A stretch of 64,000 nucleotides of DNA from Naematelia aurantialba (Eukaryota > Basidiomycota > Tremellomycetes > Tremellales > Naemateliaceae): assembly GCA_021527695.1 (NCBI GenBank), contig JAKFAO010000001.1, positions 2,480,001 through 2,544,000 of the forward strand, written 5' to 3'. Shown in pieces: positions 27,631-37,858 of this stretch (within the stretch, counting starts at the first letter, position 1; the number at the start of each line of letters is the position of its first letter). Both the position numbers and the translations under genes were made by a program. Under the pieces are notes generated by a model that saw only the letters and a list, made by a program, of their open reading frames with translations, was not told where the DNA came from and ran no database searches.

Positions 27631-29660
27631 TCACACCGACTCGACGTGCTCCATGTCCGCCTTGTAATCGTAGCCCTTCGTCTCGATCGCCGAGTCCGAA
27701 CCAGATGGCGTTCCGTTGCAGATGAGGTTGACAATGTCCGCATGGGCCACGGCCTCCTCGCCGGCAGTGGCGTGACCAAAGATAGCGTCGAGCTCCTCGA
27801 GGGTCTTTCCTTTGGTTTCGGGGCAGATGAAGATGGTCCAGAAAAGTGAAGCGAGAGAGAAGATGCCGAAGAAGATGAAGGTCCCGAATTTGGCGCCCTG
27901 GATCATTGGCGGGGTGATCAAGCCCTAACGAATGGATTTTGTCAGCGATGGTGTCAAAATGGACTGAATCCACGCACAATGATAAAGTTGCCAAACCAGT
28001 TGGTCACCGTGGTGATTGCCACACCCTTCGCTCGGCGGGAGGACGAGTGTACTTCAGCAGGCATCGCCCATGGTACAGGGGACCATCCGGCGCCAAACGA
28101 GAACATGAAGAACAGGATGAAAGCGACGCCAGTCCAGGCAGCAGCAGGATGCTCATCCCATTGGCCAGCGTACTTGCCAATGATGCCGGCCACAATGAAA
28201 TGGGCACAAGTGTTGCCGATGGATCCGAAGATAAGAGGGGGCTTGCGGCCAACACGGTCAAGAAGGAAGAAGGCGGAACAAGTGGCGACCATCTGCGTGA
28301 CATTGAGCACACCAGACATGGTGATTTGCATTTCGGTCCCCAGACCGAGCTGGGCGAAGAGGGTGGGAGAGTAGTAGATAAGCTGGAAGGGTCAGCCATG
28401 TACCATAGGTTGAGCTTCACTCACCGCATTGATACCTTGGAACTGCTGGAAGACCATCAGCATGACGCCAATCATGGTCCTCTTGATAATTCCGGGCTTG
28501 AACATATCGATCCAAGCATATACTTCGAGCTTGACATCGGAATGCAAGGTGCCATTCTGAAGCGAGGGGTGCGCCAGCAGGACCACTTCGCGCGAACGAA
28601 TGGCCTCAGCCCGGATCGTTATCCACTCGGCTTGGATGCGGGGGTCCGTTACAGGGAGGGCACGCAGTCGGCACAAAGCTGCCAGAGCATCCGCATCGCG
28701 TCCGACCTGGACGAGCCAACGCGGAGAGTACGGCAGCTTGTACAGCCCAATCCCTAGTGCAATGACAGGCGTGATCTGAATAGTAAACGGGAGGCGGAAA
28801 GCCCATTGGCCAGCCAAGTGTCTGGTTCCGACCGTCTAAGGGGGGTCAGAGAACTCGGTTGATACACAGCAGAGTATGACTCACGATGTAGAACATGATC
28901 ACGATACCAATGACGATTGCAGAACCTTCGAGCGCAAGGAAAGCGCCTCGAACGTTTGGAGGCGCAATCTCGGAGATGTACATGGGAGCAGTGGAAGAAA
29001 GTAGGCCGACTCCGATACCACCAATGAAGCGACCGATGACTAGCATGACAAAGTTCTGCGAGCCTGCTTGAATGGCGGAACCGACGACAAAGATGGCAGC
29101 GCCGATGCCTTTAACTTGCGTCAGTTTGACCTCACATCTCGAGAAGCGCTACATACCGATGGCACCCTTTCTAGACCATTTGTCTGCCAAGAACCCAGAG
29201 GCAGCAGCCCCGAAGACGCAGCCCAATTCGAGCAAACCAGTCATGATACTGCGACATTAGTCAAAAGACGGTGGCGCCGTGAAAGATTCCCCACCCCTTG
29301 TTCAGACCAGCAGACGAGGTCACCGTCGAATCGATTGACGGGAACTTCTTCAAAAATTCCGGCATGACATAGACGATGGACAGGATGCCCTGATCGAATC
29401 CGAACAGGAGACCGCCCATGCATGCTGAAAATGCAGCCAAGAAGACGAGCGGGTTGTGAACTACATCCCGCAAACCTAGTCAGGTCAGCATTCTGTTCAA
29501 GGAGATGATTACGCATGGCCGTCTCACCATTACCACCAATTGCGTTGGCAAGAGCCTGAGGGTCTTGAACGTAGGCGACCGTGTCAGGGTGCAGCTGAAG
29601 GCCCAGTGACTGCAAAGTAGGGATATTGTCCCGGCTAGGTGCAAAGGTGGACTTGCCCAT
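27631..29660 (-). CDS. Sugar/polyol MFS transporter, 12 helices
   Basis: Proton-coupled sugar transporter family (PF00083), plasma membrane, about 560 residues in about eight exons. The start at 29660 gives MGKSTFAPSRDNIPTLQSLG. Landmarks: GGLLFGFDQGILSIV in helix 1, GRFIGGIGVGLLSSTAPMYISEIAPPNVRGA (the family sugar-transport signature, given here split), LPYSPRWLV at the end of helix 6, MLMVFQQFQGINA in helix 7, LLDRVGRKPPLI, and CPETKGKTLEELDAIFG after helix 12. The subfamily has an extended charged loop between helices 6 and 7. Its substrate is not readable; the neighbours (inositol oxygenase and inositol-dehydrogenase-like enzymes) make a polyol, inositol or uronate plausible. It shares a 565-bp upstream region with dehydrogenase 2. 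Confidence 0.92.
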
Positions 29661-30225
29661 AATGCTATGCGTTCAGAATGGTGTGTGACAGATGGGAGTA
29701 GTGCAAAAGTATGTCGACTAAGAGGGTGCCCCCTCTCTGGGCAGGTATTTATACCTCTCCCGCTGCCCCCGATTCGTGCTGTCACTTCGCCTTCAATGCG
29801 TTTGCTCTCATTGGATCGGACGCGCGGAAGAGGCACCCGGAGTCTCCAGTCGAGTCCCCAACAGCCCCAGACGCCTTCAGTTGCGGAGCCCAGGTCACTT
29901 CGGGGTATTTTGTCGACTACCCACCGAACCCAAGCCGCAGTTGCGCCACGTCGTCATCCACCCGTCTTCCAACATGCAAAGCGCGACGGAGAGGCGTCAG
30001 CTGCTTTGAACCCGCGCTTCCCAATAGGGCGCCCAGCTTGTACCGGTTTGTGATCCGGTGTTTCCGGTTGGTAAATGCGAGTTCGGTGGGATATCGTGAG
30101 AGCCAATATTCACTCCATGACCATTCACTCTTGTGCCAACACTTGGCATCTGACTTCCAAGGGAAAACGTCTGTGATATTCTGCGTCCTTGTCATCCAGC
30201 ATCAGTCGTGCAAAACCTCTTTGAT
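29661..30225. promoter_or_regulatory. Divergent promoter of the MFS transporter and dehydrogenase 2
   Basis: A 565-bp spacer. A TATA-like word (GTATTTATACC, about 29742-29753) lies about 90 bp upstream of the transporter start. An inverted CCAAT (CATTGG) is near 29813. Near 30040-30068 three CCGGT words occur within about 30 bp, a candidate cluster of CGG half-sites. The spacer also contains short open frames judged to be chance. Confidence 0.45.
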
Positions 30226-31698
30226 ATGGCCCCACAACAGTCCGCGCAGACAAAGTTGAAGGTGGGGGTGTTGGGCTTGGGACGTATGGGAAAACGACAT
30301 GCCCGTAATGTGAGTTGGTCTCTCCGACTGTGAGCTCTTGGGGGCGACGCTGACTGAGGACAGATTGCTTTCTTTGCGCCTCGAGCAGAGCTCGTCGCTG
30401 TGTCAGAGCACGTGCCAGAAGAGCTGAAGTGGGCGGAGACGAATCTGCCTCCAACGGCCAAGTGAGTCATGCATGCCCATCACCCTCGTTCACCCGTCAG
30501 AGGCTTGAGACTCACCAAACAGACGATATGCCACTTCGGAGGAGCTACTGGCGGACCCCGAGGTGGAAGCCGTGATAATAGCAACGCAAACCGCGTACCA
30601 CTCGGACTTGGCCATCAAGAGCATTCGGGCTGGCAAGGTGAATTTTGCAGAGTGTTATGGGACTCGGCGCTGAAGTCTGAACAGCATACCCTAATCGAAA
30701 AGCCAATCTCGATTGACGTCGAGGCATCGAAGCCAGTCGTAGCAGAGGCTGAAGCGCACCCTGAGCTCAAAGTCATGGTCGGGTTCTCTCGCCGATGTGA
30801 GTGCCCTTCGAGGGGCCTGTTGGAGGTGAAAGTTGACCGCTGACTGGGCTAGTCGATGCCTCTTACCGCGAAGCCAAGCAACGCATTCTTGAAGGTCAAC
30901 TTGGCGAGCCCTACCTTATCAAGTCGTGCACGAACGATTTCTATGACACGACGGGATACTTTTTGGAATACGCCAAAGCATCAGGGGGTATCTTTATCGA
31001 CTGTGGCATCCACGACATTGACATTGCGCGCTGGCTGTTGGACGTCGACAACAAGGCAAAACTAAAGAACCCCAAGAAGCAAGTATCGCGTGTGTTTGCT
31101 ACTGGCCTCAATGTCCATTATCCCAGCCTGGCCGAATTGGGCGACTGTGACAACGCTATTGGCGTCATCGAGTTTGAAAACGGGTCCAAGTTCAACATTC
31201 ACCTGTCGAGGACCTCGATCCACGGACACGATGTCATCTGTGAAATCTTTGGATCGGAGAGCAAGCTGGTTATCAACTCGGTCAGTCCATGGGCTCGTGG
31301 ACCGGGCGGGAGCTTCAGCTGACTTGTTCCTGCAGAACCCCAACATCTCTCGTGTCGAGATCCGGGACACTCACGGTGTTCGAACCGAGTCTCAGTCAGT
31401 CTCTGCCATGTGATAGGTCTCGTGCAGAACGCTGACCACCGAGCAGCCCCTCATACTGGGAGCGGTTCATGGAAGCATTCACCACCGAGGCGCAGACCTT
31501 CTCGGACTGTGTGCTCGATGATACTCGTGAGCGATGGCCACCGTATTGTTTGATGTATACTCATTCAGCTTCTCAGCTGTCCCAACGCCTCCGAGGGATG
31601 CACTCGAAGCCGCTCAAGTCGCTATCGCACTCACTCACTCGTTCCGTACTGGCAAACCTGTCTACTTTGATGACAACGGAGAGCCCATCTTGGACTAG
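30226..31698 (+). CDS. Gfo/Idh/MocA oxidoreductase 2 (inositol 2-dehydrogenase-like)
   Basis: NAD(P)-dependent dehydrogenase of about 400 residues in about eight exons. The start at 30226 gives MAPQQSAQTKLKVGVLGLGR, with the GxGxxG loop GLGRMGKRHARN. Downstream are VIIATQTAYHSDLA and HTLIEKPIS, carrying the catalytic Lys of the family EKP motif. KVMVGFSRRFDASYREA is restored by splicing, then SGGIFIDCGIHDIDIARWLL with the active-site Asp/His. The C-terminus is THSFRTGKPVYFDDNGEPILD. It is clearly paralogous to the genes at 24.2 and 32.4 kb, closest to the latter (shared KNPKKQV and GIHDIDI.RWLLDV). Its product could oxidise myo-inositol to scyllo-inosose or act on another cyclitol or sugar acid. 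Confidence 0.9.
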
Positions 31699-32448
31699 TG
31701 AAGCAACAAGGAATCCTGAGATGATGGCGGCCTGTCGGGGCAAACAGTGAAATATGGACAACATGCATGCATTATCGACTGGACCTATTCATTGGCTACT
31801 TAACTTGCGTGATTGACCGCAGTGATCTTGGATGTCTTGGAGAGTACAAAGGTGTCAGGTACTCTTATGATGCGCTTGACAGTATTCCCACTTAGGGCAG
31901 TCGGTACGTGACCTTGTCTATGCGCATACCTGGATGTATGGAGAACCGTACAGCACATTCGATGCCTGGGATGCATAGCTCCACGTGTAGGAGCTGTGCT
32001 ACCCCTGAAAATGTATCCTTCAACTGTCTTGTTGCTACCCACCGCCTATCCAACACCATGTATCACCGTCTGAATGACAGTTCACTACTTGCCGATTCCC
32101 TACACATACCGGGTTTCTATCTGGTGGGTAGGACTACACGTTTCTTTTAAGGGTATCGGTATCTCATCTAGGCTTCACACCTATGCCAGATGCGCAAAGG
32201 TTGGGTGAAGGACGGCGTAGGACGACCAGCTAGAAGCCTGGAATTACTGTTTGAGACGACCACGGCGTAGCGAGTAAGTAGATGATACGCTGCAAAGAAT
32301 GACTATATGCATAAGACAGGGAAGGTCACGTAGCAGACTGTCCTCATTTTTGAACTCCATATCTCGAGAGGCGCCCTTTGTCAACGAGTACCAGTGCAAA
32401 TGCCAACAAAGTCGACACCTAGGGTGCCCGGTGTCGTGAAACGTCCAT
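31699..32448. other. Convergent 3' spacer; no gene seen
   Basis: 750 bp between the stop codons of dehydrogenases 2 and 3, which converge here. No conserved frame was found. The region should contain both 3' ends. Confidence 0.5.
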
Positions 32449-33861
32449 TCACGAGAGGATCGGTTTGCCGTCATCGTCAAAGTAGACAATTTTGCCAGTC
32501 CTGAAGGAGTGGGTGCAGGCGACGGCGATCTCAGCTGCAGCGAGGGCGTCGGCAGGGGTTGTGAGTACATCTAAAGCGTGTCAGAATGGGCAACATGGTC
32601 CCTCGGTGCTCAGACCTACTCTTGTTGTCCAGTACGCATTCCGTGAAGGTGTTAACCTCCTTCACAAAACCTTGCTGGAAGCGCTCGTAATAGGTGGGAC
32701 TAACCGAGATGAGCCACCTGCCCAAAACGAAGCTAAACCACTCACGTAGATTCGGTGCGGACTCCCCATTTATCACGAATTTCGTTGCGATTCTGGTTTG
32801 AGCCCTGCATCATGTCAGTTGATAATAACGTCTAGGATCGCGTGCATACCCAGTTGACCGTCAGCTTGGCGTTGGAGCCAAATACCTCGCATGCCGCATC
32901 GTGACCGTTCTGGTTCGTTCTGGACAAATGGAACGAGAACTGTGCGCCGTTCTCGTATTGGACCAATGCGAATCCGTTGTCGCAGTCCCCGTCCTCCGAG
33001 AGTTCGGGATGGTGGACGTTGGTGCCGGTAGCATAGACAGAGGTTACCTGCTTTTTGGGATTCTTGAGGAGCTTGGGGTTTGCTACATCAAGCAGCCATC
33101 GAGAGATGTCGATGTCATGGATGCCGCAATCGAGAAAGATGGCGCCTGAGGCCTTGGAATAGGCGACGAAGAACCCGCTCGAGTCGTACATGTCGTTCGT
33201 GGACGATTTGATGTAGTATGGGCGCCCGAGGAGACCTTCTTGTATCTTCGTGTATGCGTCATTGTAAGACTCGTCGTCTGCACGCTCAGCTTGCCTTCGA
33301 CCGCCTCCACCGCCCGTACTCACAGCGACGAGAGAATCCGACCATGACTTTCAATTCAGGATGCGCATTGGCAGCATCCACCACCGGTTGGGTCTCCTCC
33401 AGTGAGATGGAGATCGGCTTCTCTACGAGAACGTGCTGCTCATGTCAGACACACCAGGCGAATTGGGCAGAAGTTGGTTTACCTTGCCGAGCTTGATGGC
33501 TTTCAGAGCTAGTTCGGCGTGAGATGCAGTATCGGTGCTGATCAGCAGAGCATCGACCTCGGGAAGCTGGAGCATTTCCTCCGTAGTGCTGAAACGCCTG
33601 GTATTGTTAGCATAGATGCCGCATTTTGACTCTGCAACTCACTTGACGGTCGAAGGCAGATTCGCCTTGGCGTGCTCGAGCTCCGACTCCTTGGGATCTG
33701 CAACAGCGACGAGCTCAGCTCGGGGTGTAGCATACGCGACCTGGAAGCGGTGAGATGAGGTTGAGCTGCACAAATCTGAATACTGACATTGCGAGCATGC
33801 CGTTTCCCCATTCGACCAAGGCCAGCGACGGCGATGCCGAGTTTCTTGTTCGAGTCAGACA
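32449..33861 (-). CDS. Gfo/Idh/MocA oxidoreductase 3 (inositol 2-dehydrogenase-like)
   Basis: NAD(P)-dependent dehydrogenase of about 400 residues. The start at 33861 gives MSDSNKKLGIAVAGLGRMGK with the Rossmann GLGRMGKRHARN, identical in that stretch to paralogue 2 (GLGRMGKRHARN). Further along: EKPISISLEETQPVV with the catalytic Lys, KVMVGFSRRYDESYNDAYTK, SGAIFLDCGIHDIDISRWLL, EDGDCDNGFALVQYENGAQF, PTYYERFQQGFVKEVNTF, and the terminal GKIVYFDDDGKPILS. Exon positions parallel those of paralogue 2, so the two probably arose by local duplication and inversion. It is divergent from myo-inositol oxygenase across 433 bp. Confidence 0.9.
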
Positions 33862-34294
33862 TACTCGAGAGGTCAGGTCTCCAGTGCGTGGTTTGTACCT
33901 CCTCGTCGGTAGTTGCGCGTTTATAGGGTGTTGGTCTGTTATTGCTGTCACCCAAACAGATTTGCCAAATGTGCAGCAAGGTAGAAAGTGCGGGTTGTAT
34001 GACCCACGCACGAAGGACCAAAACCGACCTCGGGGGGTTTAGCCGATTTCGGGGGCCCGGTCCGGAGGTGAGGGACCATTCGGCAGGTTTCCCCCTTCCC
34101 GCCGCCGGCCAAACAGCCTGTTTCGTTGCCATTGGTGCCGGCCTGATTGGCTCACTCCGTCTTCCAAATTCAACCTGCCGGTGCCAGTTGGAGCTTTGGG
34201 GTACAAAGAGGGCAGAGACCACACTCTCTGCCCGTTCTCGTCAAACCTTTCCACATACTACTTTTCCATCTCATTCGCCACTTTTCGATTCACA
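33862..34294. promoter_or_regulatory. Divergent promoter of dehydrogenase 3 and myo-inositol oxygenase
   Basis: A 433-bp spacer. It holds a TATA-like GTTTATAGG (about 33919), two inverted CCAAT words (CCATTGG near 34130 and TGATTGG near 34145), and GC-rich CGG words at about 34023-34070 (ACCTCGGGGGG, TTTCGGGGGCCCGGTCCGG). The ACCTCGG word also occurs in the dehydrogenase 1/TIM-barrel promoter. Confidence 0.45.
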
Positions 34295-35375
34295 ATGGCA
34301 CAAGTCGCACACGCCCCCCAGGTCAACTTTGCGCGTCTCGATGGTAAGTCGCTGCCATTCAGTCCAGTCCTTGGCGTCGTCCGCAGTTGCTTATTTGTGC
34401 AGATCCTCACGGTGCCAACTTTGAGAAAATCTCGGACCTCGTCGACGACATCAATGTCCAGAAATTGATGGCAAAGGACGCCGCCGAGAAACAGGAAGCC
34501 GCGGACAACGCCTACGCTCAGTCTGTCTTCGACGCCGAGAAGAACAAGGCTGCTTTCCGTCAGTTCGTCGATGAGAACGAGAAGTCTCGACGCTTCTACA
34601 TGTGAGTCTTGACTCTGTGCGACCATGATTATAATCACGTCTGACGCTTGGCAGTGAGCAGCACACCAAGCAGACGGTCGAGTACAACATCGAGGCCCGC
34701 CGCAAGGCTTTCGAGAAGCCTCGGGCTACCTTGTCCATCTGGGAGGCCATGGAGCTTCTTAACACTCTGGTCGATGCTTCTGACCCCGACACCGACGCTA
34801 CCCAGATCGAGCACCTCTTGCAAACTGCCGAGGCTATGCGCAAGGACGGAAAGCCGGAGTGGATGCAGGTGACCGGTCTCGTCCACGATCTTGGGAAGCT
34901 GCTGTATTTCTTCGGATCAGACGGCCAGTGGGACGTCGTTGGCGACACCTTTGTTGTCGGCTGCGAGATCCCAACCGACAAAATCGTCTACCCAGACACC
35001 TTTGGCAACAACCCGGACTTCAAGCACGACGTCTACTCCACCAAATACGGCATCTACGAGCCCAAGTGCGGTCTCGAGAAGTTGATGATCTCGTGGGGTC
35101 ACGACGAATATCTCTACATGGTTTGCAAGCAGCAATCGAGCCTCCCGCCCGCTGCCTTGCACATGATTCGATACCACTCCTTCTACCCCTGGCACCGTGA
35201 GGGCGCCTACAAGTACTTTGAGAGCGAGGCCGACCAGCAGGCGCTCAAGGATGTCTTGGCTTTCAACCCGTATGATCTGTACTCCAAGTCTGACTCCAAG
35301 CCCGACCCCGTCGCTCTCCGTCCATACTACGAGGGCCTCATCGCAAAGTTCTTCCCGGAGAAGATTAACTGGTAG
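34295..35375 (+). CDS. myo-Inositol oxygenase
   Basis: Diiron enzyme that opens the inositol ring to D-glucuronate using O2. Three exons splice in frame: 34295-34343, 34403-34601 and 34655-35375, giving 322 residues. After a variable N-terminus come FRQFVDENEKSRRFYIEQHT, then the HD-domain metal sites: QVTGLVHDLGKLLYFFG (His-Asp), ISWGHDEYLYMV (His-Asp) and MIRYHSFYPWHREGAYKYF (His). Other family motifs are VGDTFVVGCEIP and YPDTFGNNPDFKHDVYSTKYGIYEP. The protein ends LIAKFFPEKINW, the typical C-terminus. It closes a block of six genes that all suit cyclitol or sugar-acid metabolism. Confidence 0.97.
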
Positions 35376-36245
35376 ATAGCGCTCAGGCGATGTATGATAG
35401 ACGTAGAAATTATCTCTTGTATATCAGAGTTTTCTGATCACAGAATGTAGACGATTCAGCATCTCAGCTTGTACATGGGTGGAAATGGACATCTATTCAA
35501 TGTTGACAGTTTGCCTCGAGACAGATCATCGCCAGATGCCTGAGATTGACCGCTTTGGGTCTTTGCGGCGGATCCGAGCAGCCAGCCGGCTCTCGCAACA
35601 CACTGTTGTCGACAGTAAGCTCTTGCTAATTGGCGCTTGCACAGTTACACGAGTCCAGCGTATCGGAATCCAGCTCAATCATTTTTCGTCCGCCAACAAT
35701 GCCTGCGTTCTGGGGGACGGTACTCGTGTACGCTCTAATGAAGAGACAATGAAGGTAGAATTGACACATGTCCTAAGGCGAATGCAGGGCTCGGAGGGCG
35801 AGTGCCGCCGGCAGCGCGCCAAGGAGGCCCGGAATACCTTCGAAAGAGCTCGAGTATCGGCGACAGCTCCAAGATGGCCAGATTAACTCACTACATCCAA
35901 ACAAGGCACTGGACGTGGTGCTTGAGGTCATCACTAGATTAGTCGCTATAGATTGTCAGGAATTGGCGCCCATCACGTCCGCCAAGAGGTGCACAGACTG
36001 TCGCAAATGCCATCGACTCGCATTGGTTCGCGCCTCTGTCGGATCATTTGCGGGCGATTACGCTCCCACGTGGTCCGGCGCATCGGTTCTTTTCTTTGCG
36101 CCGGTCCGCGCACCCAAGAGTCGCCTTGTCCCTCGCCTTCCTCTCTCCTCTTACTATACTCGGGGCGAGGTTTCCTACTAGCATTGTGTTCGTTCTGCTC
36201 ACATCTCCTGCGTCGCTTCATCCCTAGATATCACGAGTCACTAAG
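35376..36245. other. 870-bp spacer; no gene supported
   Basis: It lies between two plus-strand genes. One open frame of 135 codons (35479-35886) lacks any recognisable pattern and was not accepted. The last 150 bp are pyrimidine-rich and probably the promoter and leader of the following dioxygenase gene. Confidence 0.5.
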
Positions 36246-37655
36246 ATGGTCAACGTCCCTATCCCCCCAGGAGCTACATACTCGGCAGAGGAGGTTCTCG
36301 CTCTGCCCAACATCAATTCCAAGGCTAGCTACATCGACGATCTTCGTATCAAAGGCTACTGCGTCATTCCTGGCATCCTCCAAAAAGACAAGTGCGACGG
36401 ATATGTTGATGATGCTATGACATGGTTGGAAGATTTCAAGTTGGGCTTCAAGCGAGACGACAACACGACCTGGAAGTGAGTTGGCCCGTCGTGTCGTATT
36501 TTCCGACACTAAAATAGTGACTTTGCAGGACTGAGTGTCTTCCGATCGGACACAAAGGCGGGCTATACAATCAATATTGTATATCCTTCCATCTTTCTTC
36601 AAGAGAATTGCTCACGCCACATAGGCTGTGCGCATGAGGACTGGGTGTGGCGAGTTCGCTGGTAGGTCTCTCGTTTTGCATCTTAGCTCGCATATAGCTG
36701 AGCACAGTTCCAGTGAACCTGCGGTTCTCGAATGTTTCAAGGAACTCTGGGGTACAGAGAAGCTTCTCGTCAGCTTTGACGCCGTCAATGTGACGTTCCC
36801 CTATGGAGAACACGGTCGGACTGACGTTGAATGGGTGGATCCATGGCCGTAAGTCCCCTAACAAGGAAGAACCAGACTGATCTTCGTCAGCCACCAGGAC
36901 CAGGACCCGCACAAGCCCGTCTTCCAGCTCGCTCAGGGAATTGTCGCATTGTCAGAGTCGGGACCCGATGACGGCGGTCTCTGCGTGATGGTCGGCTCTC
37001 ACCTCCTGCATCAGCAGTTCTTCGCTGAGACTGGCGGAGTGGATGAATCGAGAATCTCGGCCCTCAACTCGTGGGTCATATCGTAGTTTGGAGCGACAAT
37101 AGCTGAACCCTGTGCTTAGGTACCATTTTGATGCAAAGGAGGCCGACTGGTACCGAGCCCACGGCTGTCACGACATCAAGGTGCGATCAATATTTGTATA
37201 TTCTGCAGTGTTTGCTAATCTTGATGTAGATCGAGTGCCCGCAAGGATCATTGATCATGTGGGACTCTCGTCTCATGCATTGGAATCGCATGCCTTCAGG
37301 CGGTCGGACCCGTGTGGCGGTGTACGTCTGCTATCAGCCAGTTGCGGATGCTACACCCGAACAAGTCAAGCGCAAGGCCGAAGTTTATCAGAATCGCTGG
37401 GTGGCGACTCATGTGACTTTCCATTCTGGGGTTGTAGCATGGGCGCTGACGTTATCGCAGTGGCCGGCCTTGAATGATGTGCGTGCCATGTACCGAGGCG
37501 GACCCTTGAGGGATGGCAAACCGGATCCTGCGGGTGAGCGTCTCTCCTTCGACGATTGCACTTGTTGATCGCGATCGCCAGATCGGAAGAGACCGATCCG
37601 CGAGCCTGTGGAGAACGACACGCTTCTCAAACTGGCCGGTGTCAAAGCCTATTGA
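36246..37655 (+). CDS. PhyH-family Fe(II)/2-oxoglutarate dioxygenase 1
   Basis: Phytanoyl-CoA dioxygenase-like enzyme of roughly 370 residues in about eight exons. The start at 36246 gives MVNVPIPPGATYSAEEVLAL, then the N-terminal DDLRIKGYCVIPGILQKDKC. The iron site is PWPHQDQDPHKP (His-x-Asp) and the distal His in RLMHWNRMPSGGRTRVAVY, with Arg for 2-oxoglutarate. Also visible: GPDDGGLCVMVGSHLLHQQF. It ends ENDTLLKLAGVKAY. This variant, with an HQDQDP core and an N-terminal CCAHEDWVW stretch, is common in fungi without assigned substrates. It converges on the HDO-family gene with 203 bp between stops. The next gene cluster also has a PhyH member, but of a different subtype. Confidence 0.9.
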
Positions 37656-37858
37656 AGAGCAGATCTTGTGACTTGTAGCATAGTAAGAACTGTAGTACGA
37701 GTGCTTTGAAGGAAGCTGTTGTGTTTGTCCTTCAAGACCAAGATGCTCGACAACTGGGCTATTGGAAGGGCTACTTCAGTCAGATCACAACAGATGTGGT
37801 CGAACACTTCAGAAAGCGGCTGATTCTGGATTCGGCAAACAAGATGTTAACACATCCG

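Noticed and set aside
28000..28800. Plus-strand frame of 272 codons opposite the MFS gene
   Set aside because: Antisense shadow; the minus strand carries an unmistakable 12-helix transporter.
35479..35886. 135-codon open frame between MIOX and dioxygenase 1
   Set aside because: No recognisable motif, no splice-linked continuation, and the composition resembles chance frames elsewhere in the window.
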